Shown here in pieces: positions 24,801-36,800 of a DNA stretch of 64,000 bases; position 1 is the stretch's first letter; each line of letters begins with the position of its first letter. A program made the translations under genes and the position numbers. The notes under the pieces were generated by a model, which saw only the letters and a list, made by a program, of their open reading frames with translations, had not been told where the DNA came from and did no database searches. The DNA comes from Zygnema cylindricum (Eukaryota; Streptophyta; Zygnematophyceae; Zygnematales; Zygnemataceae). The DNA lies in assembly GCA_037447655.1 (NCBI GenBank), contig JBBHKE010000183.1, positions 1 through 64,000 of the forward strand. Direction: 5' to 3'.

Positions 24801-27800
24801 AGGCTTCTGCAGCGCTTGGAAAGTTACGCAAATCTTCAGACCCCAAACTTGACTATTCTGACATCACGGTATGTTTAATGTTATATGATAAGCTATAAAT
24901 TCTCAATGCCATTCTTGAGCAGTATGACACCAGATAGAATTTGTCAAGCATCTTTATCAGTTAATTAATTGCACTTTCTGAACACACTCGTCTTTTTTAC
25001 AATGCCATATTATAAGCTATGTTTCTCACCGACGTGTATGAAAAGTATCACTGCATAAATTTTGTCAGGCATCTTTATCAGTTAAATTAGCTGCGCTTTG
25101 TAAACACCCCCTGGTCTTTTTTCTGCAATTTGTAAGCTTGTAACCTTTTTAAATTGGCCATTTTCCACTGGGAGTAAAGCTTTTGCCACAAGGGAGGTGA
25201 TACGAAATTCATTTCCGAATCTGGATTGGAATTGAAGGTTTTCTTTGGATGTGTTGCATCATTCTTCATTATGGTTTTAAATTGTGTTTTTCATGGGACT
25301 TGAATTGCAGGTTCAGTTGCAAAATGAGGAGGGCCTTGTGAAAGATCGAACTCAGTGTGCTCCCAACGGATATTTTTTTCTCCCAGTGTATGGAAAGGTA
25401 AATTCTCGACATTTCCCTTCATATTGGTGAAGGCCTAGTGTGACCTGTTAGCGTGGAACGATGCTAGACCTTTTCATTGAATAGCCTTGCAACTATTCTG
25501 CTTTTAAGAGGAAGACAAGGTGTCCCATGCTTTCTCTTGTTTTTCTTTCACTTTGACAAGGGATTGTTCTCATAATATTCCATCTAGCGTTGGTTTGTTG
25601 GCATAGCTTGGTGTTACTATTTCCCATTATCGAAACCTTACAGGATTCTGAATATTTCTCGTAATCATTCGTTAATTTCGTGTTGTAAAGTTTTTTTTTT
25701 TTTTTTTTGATGCAGGGAAATTTTGTCATTACAGTTAGAGGTCCCGAAGGGTGGAACTTTGAACCAGGACAGGTGAGTTGCTTAGGAGGAATGGATGAAA
25801 TCTTTCGTCATGTCAGACTGAGAGATAGTCCAAAAACTGTCGCTTATTAGTCAAGGCAACAACTGTGGAAATTTGATGTATTGCAAATTACTTAAGGAAT
25901 AGAAAGGGATTTTCTTGCATTGAAAAAAATGATCCGAGTTGTTACATTGCTTGTCAATTCTTATCGCCTTATTTTACGTTGAATTAGCATATTATGAAAG
26001 AGCTTCTCTTGCGTGGCACACATTTACTCCGCAAATCTATTAGCGTTAAGAAATACATACTGTTAGGTTTATTTTAGTGTTATTGATTCTAAATTAGGTC
26101 CAGCAGCGTGAACTATTTTCAACCGCTTACCAAGTTTGCGGTAAGAAAAAAAAATCAGGATTATTAATGCTGTTTTATGTTCAGCCAGACAAAAGAAAAC
26201 GACGCCGAATTAGTGTCATTAATGCTATCACGGTGTAGTATGAGGCAGAGTCGTTAAAGAGGTGAACGAGTCTTGTGAACAGAGGCCCCTCGAATGAACA
26301 ATTGATTATGAGTAATGGTGTGAATACATTGTGGGACATTCAGTTAAATTATCTATTGCATGATGTGGATATCGTTCTGTTCTCTACATTTTATCGACTC
26401 ATTGCTAAAAAAACTAACTACGATGTAGAAGAACATTTCGTTCTCATAACCACTCCTTTGCATGTACTGCAGGTGTCAGTTATTGTGGACAAGACGTCAT
26501 GTAACGACAACAAAGACATAAACTTCCAATATACAGGGTATGTGAATTTCCATATATCCTAAACTGCTCCATTATGACACATTTCTTGGATCCCCCCACC
26601 CCCCTCGCCCCCCTTTTTTGTTTTTGTTTGGTAGTTGCGGCAATGATTACAGGTGCTTGTTGCGGTGCAACTTCCATCATTTGTGTAGATTTTGCTGGTA
26701 TGGAATTTGACTGTTTGTTATGTGATCCCACATAATATCACGGTGATGGTAATATTTGAAGGTCAGGTGCAAGCCCACAATAAATCATGTCTGGTTTAAC
26801 ATAGTTTTTTCATTTTTTAAGAAAGTGTTCAACAAATTTTTGTTCAAAATTTAAAGTTTTAAGCAAATTTCAGTTGATATGGTAGCCATATTCTCATACT
26901 CGTTTGCCTCTCAATACCTCTAAAGAGGAGTGAGCTTGTTGATAAGGTAGGAGTGGATGTGACTGAAAATGTTGCAAATTCACCTCGGATAGAGCATGTG
27001 GAGTTAAGGTTTTAGTTAAATGCCCCTCAGAATCCTCGGGCAAGAAATCTACACCTCCCATCACTAGGAGAGTTCACAAGTTACTAGCGTTAACACTTGA
27101 TTAGAATTAGCTGTATGAAGACAATGTGTTTCTCTGCGGCTCATTATGAATCACTTAACTAAATAGTGTTATGAACACAAATTCATGGTTTTGGGTCAAA
27201 AAGACGCTCTCTTGAATTAGAATGTTGAACTCTAATATCGATGGGTGGTATAGTAGTAGTCCGCTTGGTAAATTATTCATCACTTTGTATTATTTAAGGA
27301 TGTCCTTGTTCTCGCTCGAGCTCCAGATTATCGCAAAAAATGTCATCAGCGGATTCAATTAACACTTTCTGGATTTGCAGATTTTCTCTGTCAGGAAGAG
27401 TATTGGGAGCTCCAGGTGGAGCTTCTTGTGGAGGAGAAACAAGTAAAGGCCCTGCTGGAGTGACAGTCACTCTTAGTCCTATTGAAAATTCAGATCCCAC
27501 TGCTGATGGAAAGGCAATCGCAGCTACAACTGATGCAGGAGGACGCTTCTCCTTCGATAATTTATCTAGTGGTATATTGTCAAACTCTCCTTGTTCAGAC
27601 TTTAGCATACAACCCTCAAATACAAAATTTGACTAAATTTGTCTTTTTTTTGTTTTATCACATGGTCCAGTCACATCCATTGATTGCCTATGTGCATTAG
27701 CTTTTTCACACTCTCTAATCTAATCAATAACTCTAACTATGGGTCAATGCCGTAACTTCCATCACACAAACTTATTACAGACTTGGCTTTTTGCATTCAT

Positions 27801-30800
27801 TTGGCCTTTGACAGGAAAATACCGTATTGCGGCATCACACCCCTCGTGGCAGATATCCACTATTGGGTCAACTGAGGTGAGTTAGTTATCATCTCTTCAC
27901 AAGGTTATGGCCTTCTTTAAAGATATGCCCATAGGAAATATGTTTTACCATATGCTACAACAAGTTTTTCTTGGCGAATTGCCAGAGGTGGAAGCATTTT
28001 TTTTTTTTTTTAACATGTAGAGTCCTTAAAGAATCTATTTCTTTTGAAGGATGAAAATATTACATACACAGAAGGATAGCAAGTATTCATGTAACGCAAA
28101 TCATTATGGAACAATATAGAAGTAACAAATGGGTACAATAATTGAAAGATATGTTATGCTCTTTTCCACTTTTCTTTATCAAAAGGAGGAAATTCCTTAA
28201 CATGATTCAATATTAAACAACATGAAAAAACAAACTTATATTGAATTTAAAACTGCTAGCAAGTTCTTTTCTTTCCTTTACAGGAGTAGTGCATTGATGT
28301 AGACAAATTGGTTTTCTTTGTCTTAATTGAATAGATTGAACTCGGTTGGGGTAAAGGCAAAGCTCCGGATGTATTTCAAGTTGCAGGATATGACCTCCAA
28401 GGCTCTGTTTTGGCTCAGGTATTAAACAGAATGTTTTTCATCTCTTATTTCACTTACTTTTTTAAATTTTCTGCTATAATTTGCGCATAAAGCATTTTTG
28501 ATTTGATGTTCATGTTGTTTTATTTTTGTTGTCATTGTATTTTTGCAACGCATTGTTTGATGAGCTTGAACTGTCAAAAGGCCTGTTTTTAAGTTTATTT
28601 TTTTTTATATTCAATTATCTACAGGTAACCTACTCTTTTATGTGGAAGATCATATAACACTGTTTTCTCTTGAAGCACTTGTTATTTACGATAAAATGAA
28701 TTCCAAGTATAAAATATTAGCAAGTTCCACCCAGAACAGATTCTAACAATTTTCTTTTTCTTTCAACTGTTTCATTTACAGGGTAATCCTGTTCTTGGGG
28801 TACAAATATTTTTATTCTCTGATGAAGTGCAGTCAGTTGCCTGTCCTTCTCCTTTGGGAACCTCTCCCGTTGAAGGGAAGGTTCCTCTCTGTCAAGCAGT
28901 GACTGGTCAAAATGGGAAGTTTGTATTTAATACTCTACCTTGTGGAGAGTACACTCTGATTCCGTACTACAAGGGAGATGCCACAGTATTTGATGTTTCT
29001 CCGTCTCAAGTGAAGGTGAAAGTGGGTCATGGAACTGCTGTGATTGCGAAGCCATTTGAGGTGAGGAGATGTCGTCATGCTAGAAGTTTTTATTTGTGTT
29101 TTGATAAGAAAATCATTGTTTATACTACTCTCCATCCTTTTGTTGATTCTTGATGCTCTGGAATGACGTCTATAGGTTAGTGCTTAGATTTTTTGAAGTA
29201 ATTTATCTTTAGATGATTGACTTTTTGTTTGATTGGCCTACAGGTAACAGGATTTTCAGTTGGGGGCCGCGTTCTGGACTCGAAGGGAGTGGGCATTGGA
29301 GGAGTTAAAATTCTGGTCAACGGAAATGAACGTGCTATTACTGATGCTTCAGTATGTCTAGTCCCTCATCTTCTTGCCTTGTTGTTTTTGACAAAGCTTT
29401 CATTTAGCCTGGGTCTGTTTTGGTTTGATTTTTGTTACATTCGTTATCATTAAGTCTTGATAAGGAAGTTTGGAGAAAATATACAGAACAATTGGAAAAC
29501 AAAAACCTTTAAGGTTTGTGCTGAAGCAATTTGTTGTCATTCTTTGACATCAAGGTGTAAGGTTGTTGAGGTATTCGGTCCACTTTTATCTCTAACTATT
29601 TTGTTTCAAATGTATGTTGGAAATTTGTTCAAGTAGAGATCAACAGAAAGATTTAGAAATACACTTTCAGTTTTTTTTTAATTGTTTCCTTACCCAATTC
29701 ACGACTTCCTTTTTTGAAGTTGCTTGCGGAGTCTCTTTCAAACATTTCTGCAAGATTAATAAATAACTTTGATTTTTTTTTATTTGTATTCTGTTCACAA
29801 ATTGAAGCGACAGGCATGTATTCACTGCCACTATTTGCAGAGATGTTTTTTCATTACCATTTCATCATCCAATTTAGCTGTTGTTGTAACTAGAGTCTTT
29901 ACCCTGTTTCTTTTAAATACTTGCGTCAAATTCGCATCTTGCTAGGGACTGTCTGACATGTGTGACTCTGTTGAAATTGCAGGGTGTTTATAAGCTTGAC
30001 CAAGTTATTTCAGCCCATTATACAATTTCTGCCTCCAAAGACCACTACAAGTTTACAAGTTTAGAAGATTTTTTAGTACTTCCTAATCTTGCGTCACTTC
30101 TGGATATTCGTGCTATCGAGTATGCTGTCTGTGGATCTGTTCAACTCGATGGAGATCAGTTTTCTGTGAAGCGCTCAATTGCCCTCACTCATGGACCAGA
30201 AAATGTGAAACCACAAGCAAAAATGACGAGCAAAGATGGTGACTTTTGCTTTATGGTATGTTTCCTTTGTTGCATTATTAACGATGGCAGTGTAAACTAT
30301 AAGGCAACTATAAATGCAACTATGAAGGTAAAATAAAGGCATGTGTAGAAACAGGCATGATAATACAGAATAAAAATATGTATGATGATGTGGTGCAAAT
30401 GTAAAGGGAAATGTAAAACAATGATAAAAGAGAGTTTGTCAAAGGGGTTTGTACTGCATAGCTAATAGCTATTTTTGCAAGACAAATCACTTCCAGGCTA
30501 TTTCTGGTGGAGGCAGGTGAGTCAGGATATAGTTTTTTAATTTTTGACGCATGTTGAGGGGTCTACACAGACATTGGAGTTCCTATGGAGTAGATTTGTT
30601 TGAGGATCCTGCAAACATCCACCTTTATGAACTGAAAGTAATTTGGAAAATATGGAGCTGGACTGTTTTAACATTATTGGTGGACTAAAGTTGAGAAATT
30701 TGAAAACTATATGTAAAATCGTTCAATATTTAAATTATTCTATTGGTCAACTAGGGGTCTTGAACCCAAGACCTCACTAAAGAAATACATCAATCCTAAG

Positions 30801-33800
30801 TTGATGAAATATTTCACTACACCATGAATTGCTATTGGCATTACTCGGTTTTTTTGTTCCTTTAAGCAACACTTTACTTTTTCTTCACGCCAATTGCTTT
30901 TACAGTTCAAAACCGTCCACGTCATTTGGATTTGAAATAGAATTGTCAATGCTAAAACGCTGCTCTTACTAATTATTTCTCAATGTCAATAGCGATTCAC
31001 ACTATAGTTCAAATTACTGACACTATTTCTAGGTCTGTTCAAATCTCCTATGTACTGGTTGCTTGAAGTTCAACTTTTAGAATGAAAAAATAACTATTGA
31101 ATCAGCTTCGGGTTCATCAGGGTGGATGTTACGGTAGCAGGTAAAAAACAGCTACGGTAATTTAAAAAATCAAGATAATGGAAGGAGTAAATGAAGCTGG
31201 TACCCTTATTGTTTGATAGTTTTTCCTATTTCGTTAAGAGGTTATTCATCAAGCGTTGGTTTTTTTGAAGCTTTTGCTGTCTAACTCTCATCGTCTATCG
31301 TTAAAGAAAATGGAACGGGTCAAGCAAATAAACCACACCGTGAATCGCTAGTAAATTATTGCATTACCACTTTATTAAAATTAACTAAACTAAATTATGT
31401 TTCGTGGGCCACTAACTTAAATAGGGTTATTATCACTAATTGATGATTCCGGGTGAAAAAAGCACTACCCGATATTAGAGTGATTAACTCTAATAGAGAT
31501 GAACGGTGTATTTAATATAATTCATATTGCTTACAGTGATAGCTGAATTGAACCAGTTCCTTCTTGAAGTTTGATCGTGATTTTCTAAATCATGTAAATA
31601 CATCTGGCAACAAGATTCTTAGTACTTATAGTGGGAGGTGTATTGAAACAGGTCCCTCCGGGCGATTATCGTCTTTCCCCGGTGGTCGCTCAAGTAGAAA
31701 CAGTTTCAGGCCTTCTCTTTTCTCCGTCATACATTGATGTGAGCGTCACTTCACGACCCGTCAAGAATATAATTTTCAAACAGGTGAGTACAACGGTTCA
31801 CTATGAGTAATGCTAAAGACAAATCCTGATGATTATGGACCTTGAGATAATAGGTCTGTGTAATGGAATATCACATCAATGCGAACCGGTGTTGTTTCGG
31901 TAATTCATCCACGACAATGTGATCTAGACAATAAAAATTAAGGAAACATTGTATTGCTGTATAATCCATCTCTATGCATTCCGATTTTTTCAGAATTTAG
32001 TGTGGACTAGAGTTATGAGGAACTGTGGAATTTATGTACAACAAACACCACAGGGGCCCTATCTTTGTGTAGATTCTCTGGCATTAACCACACTATTTTT
32101 TTTGGCTAAGACTTGTCCACATTAGATTTAGCGAATGGTTTTGATGGATGTATGTGGTATAATCTTTTTTCTTCTTTTGTGTGACACTAGATTTGATTTC
32201 ATGAAGCCTGCTTTGTTAACATGACACCGAATTGTAGTTGGGTATGGAGCATGGTTACAATGCCATATCATCTCTGTTTTCTTATTTTCATACATGGGAT
32301 CCAGATCTTGCAGTGAGTGATATTTGTTCTTCACGTAAATATTTTTTTCTGAGACTCATATGGATATTTCTTATTATACTTGGTAAGTTGTTTTTATTCT
32401 AGTCAGATACTGCAATGTTTCTGATCTCCTGCTGTGTAACCTGACGTGTAAACTTAAAACTAATGTGGATTGTACAGGGCCACTTAAGTGTTTCTGGGAG
32501 GGTCAAGTGTATTGATTTCTGCCCGAAAACTTTAAAACTTTCGTTGGATCCTCTGAATGGGAATAGTGTGGCAAAACCCCAAATTCTATACATGGAAGAA
32601 GATAAAGAAACCTTCACCTTTGACCAGGTTATCCCTGGAAAATACAGCTTGAAGGTCAGAAAGCCAATCCTTTGCACACCCGATTAATTTATTCAGGTTC
32701 CACTATTTTTTCACGAGGATGCATGGTTAGATTTTAACGCTTATGTTCAATTGTGTTTACTGTTACTTAGGTCAAGGCCCTCAAGGTTTTTAAGTTTGAT
32801 GTACGTTTGTTTTTACAAAAGTCCAATTGTAACAGTGGTGTAAAGTCTAATTAGGAGGAAAAGAAAATAGTCAATTTTTTAAAAGATTCCTTGAAGAATA
32901 CCCTGTTGCTCCTTTCTTCTCTCCCTCCCTCCCTTCCCTCTCTCATTCCCTCCTTAACCTTTCCCTTTTTTCTCCCTGCATCTCTTAAGTCGTCTCCTAA
33001 ATCATCGTCAATGTTCTTATATATAATGTTTTTTGGATGGAATGTGACCATTTGACTATGTGGTGATTCCATGTCAAATTTTCAGGTTGAAAACGAGGTC
33101 CCTGGAGAGGCAAAGAAATATGGGGACCGGTGGTGTTGGGAAGAGAAAAGAACAGAGGTGGAGGTGGTAAACAAAGACGTGACAGGTGTCACGTTCAAAC
33201 AGAAGGGATGGATTATGCGAATCAATTCAACCAATCCGGCTCAAACTACGATAGCTCATGATGTTGTTGAGCCATTAGTAATTGATTTCAAGGTAATGGT
33301 TCCATTTTATCGACTATATTAGAGATGAATATGTTAAGCTTTGAAAACTCCGAAAATTATTGTAATTAATCTCACAAGAACTGAAGAAACCTTTCCACAG
33401 GGTTTTTGTTTTTAGCTGTTGAAGTGGACTTGAGTTTTAGGAAAACCATCTTGTAGCCTGTCCTTCTGAAGAATAAGATTGTGTGGTAAATGTTACACAA
33501 ACAGAGACTTACTAATTCCCTATTGAATAATCAGAAACAAAAACGTAAAATTCGAAAGTAACACCGTAAAAAATAAAGGTGGCTGACTCTAAGTTTATGT
33601 GGCATTCAAAAAGCATTTTGCAAACTAGATTATCAAACCAATGTAGTGAGAGCACAAAAAGAAAGCTTTAAGTATGTATGTATAAAAAAGGACTCAGTGC
33701 TCTTAGGGCAATGACAAACCAGAAATTCTATAATAATTTAGTAGCATGCAGAAATTTATATTGGAATATGTGGTTTTGTTGTGCAGAAAGGCATGAATGA

Positions 33801-36800
33801 AGTTTGTCTACCAGCTCCTGGAGATTATACTCTATTATTTATGTACCAATGTGTTTTTTTCGGAGCTTTAATGACTCCATACACTACAGAAGATCCAGAG
33901 GTGAGTTATTTGTCCAATTTAGAACTTTAGTTGGTAACGGGAGAGGGAAAGGTAGAGCCCTATTTGTGCATAGCTCATAACCTTTTCCAGACCTTTTTGA
34001 ACGTTTTCTCATTTGTGGTTATTTCTGGCTTTCAATATCAACACTGTGGGTCATGCTACTTCTGACCTAACTTTTTATAGATTCAAGGGATGTGCTTTAA
34101 CATTGTTGCTAGTGTAGTGAATGTGTAACTCGATGCCAAAACTCCCTCTCCTTGTTTCCTCTCTTTCTTCCTACCTCTCTCCCTGTGGTTAGCTTTCAGA
34201 TGAAGATGAAGCTATAGTATCTGACGTAATGGTCTTGTTGTCATTTAAGTTGAGGCTTTAAGCTCCTTATTCATTGTTTTAAATCTGATCTCTACTTAAT
34301 TTTTATTGTTTTTTCTGCGTTTGTATTATCTTGCAAATTTTGATGCAGCCAATCAATTTAGCGGCACAATTGTACTTAATCCAGGGAACTATCAAAGTTG
34401 ATTCTCGGTTATGGAAAGACGCTTCTAATCTTACGGACTACATCTTTCCGTCGGTTTTTACAAGAGATGGGTTACCTGTAAATCTGCGAAGCTTTGCAGG
34501 AATACGGGATATAGCGAATGAGAGCCACCCGTATGCAATTTACGAGTTTTCCCACTGGGCCAAATTTGGGGAAAGACTGGTGTTTAGACCTCGACACAAT
34601 GGTAAAATTCAAGAAGAAGTGCACGATGCGGCACATTATGAGCGAATTGCCAAGTAAGTTAAGCTCGAAGGGACTCTGATGTAGTTTGCTGTAAACTGTC
34701 AGTATTTTTGTAATTTGTTTTCATATGTTGTATTATGCGGCAATATGTTGTTGTTGCCAAATCCTAAATCCTCAGAAGTGTCCAGAAATTTCATAGGAAA
34801 GGCGTGTGACCAGTATTCCACGTGGCGTTGCAGTGTTTTATGAGGATGTATCCCTGGGTACAATTTTTTGAGTAACTCAGATGTTTGTTAACGCAGATGT
34901 GCCTGATTTTGACTGCTCGCATGCTTTTTTTTCCTACTCCTTTTTTTTCCTACTCCTTTTTTTCTCTCTTGTGGATTTTCTCTAGCGAACAACAACAACA
35001 ACAAGGAAGCACGTCAGGAACAGAAAGATCTGTCGATCCTGATACTGTAGAGGCTCGACAAATGATCACACAGGAAGCTGAATCAGCGGGCGGCATTCGA
35101 GATGTCATTAAAATGCAAGCTATGTCAAATCCTGCCGTAACAGGGGAATGGGTAGACCCGGATGAGTTAGAGGAGAAAATAAAGATAAGAAATCAGGCTT
35201 TCGGTCTGAAGACAGAGGAGGAAGCACAGACATCGGAGGAAGAACAAAAGTAAGCCCGTATTTAGACGGGTTTTTTGCATGAAAAGAAAGCATCTTCAAG
35301 TCTTACATCAGGCAATTGTTTTATCATGGTTTGATTTGAGAGCTGTTTGGCTACGCAGTTCACGAAATAAACACCAGGTTTCTTTTGAGTAAATTAGTTG
35401 TGTCTGTTTAATGCAAAACTTAAGGTGGTCTGGAATGCACCTCTTGGAGAATTGTACCGATATTAGTGAGAATTGCACCGTAATTTGTGAGAATTGCTAA
35501 TGATAACAAGAGTTCTGAGCTTGTTATCACAGTTTACATTGATAATGATAGTCTGGGAAGGAACCACGGTTTTGTAATTTTCTTTTTCTCATTTCTTAGT
35601 TTTGGGGAAGAGTCCATATTATTTTTCTTTCTTGTTTTCTTCATCTATGTTGTGGCTTAGTTTGGTGATTTGTATTGATGTGATGCTAAGACATTTATGC
35701 ATCATGATCATATTCATTGTCCATAACTGTCAGCTTTGCTAGGATTTTTCTGGAAAAAAACTGAGAATAAGAAGTGTGATTGTTACAGAGAAATTCCTTT
35801 GGAAACTTCTGAGTCTGATGGGGAAGCATTAGAGGCGACGGAAACTGAAACTGAAAACAGAGAAGCTGTTGTGGAAGAACAAGAAGACGCCTATAAAAAT
35901 ATTCCTTGGGCTGGCATAGCTCATCCTGATCCTGAAGAGACATTTCCTCCTAGAAAGAGAGTACTCTTCTATCCTCGTGAAATTTATGTGAGTTAGCTTA
36001 TAAACTTATCTACTTCATGAGAAAGGGCCGTTAGATTTGCTGAGGCAAATGCAATGTATCGACTTCGTAGAAGAATTATGTAGCAATTTATCGCTTCCCG
36101 AGTGTTGACAAGTTTGCTCTCTCCCTTTTCCCCCCCCTCTCTCTTCCCTCCCTCCTTCACTTGCTCTTTCTTTTTCTCTCTCTATTTTACCGTGTAAGTT
36201 TCACCTCTCTCAATCTCAACAAAATTTTCTGTCACAACCCTCTGTTCTCTTCTGTCTCTCCACAGCACGATATTGATCGTGAGGAATGTCAACCTCATTT
36301 GCCCGTATTTGAGGCCCGTCTTGGTGTGTACTTGGAGGGCAAAGTGGTTCCTCCTCTGCAAAATGTGAATATTACAGTAATCACAGGAACTCCAAGTGCT
36401 AATGCTGGATGGAAAGAAGGAGAGGAAGTTTTGTGGGCAATGACTCAAGAGGAAGGACTCTATGTCGCAGGACCTCTTTATGATGATGCCACATATTCTG
36501 TAAAAGCCTCTAAGGTATGCCTTTGCTCCCTCTACTTCTCTCTCTTTCTTTCTCTATTGCCTACTCTCTGCCACTCTGTTCTTCTCTTTCTCTACATGTT
36601 TTAGATTTTTATATCAATCTTCTACCTTTCTCTCTGCCTCTCCTGTCTTCTCTCCCTGTTCTTATTTTGTTTATATTTTGTGAATTATTGTACCCTCATT
36701 TTGTAGTGTCTTTTCATAAAACCCAATCGTTTTTGATGAAGACTACATGGGTTCGTTGTATTCTGCATTGTATCTTTACTTGTTTTATTTTTGTTTAATA

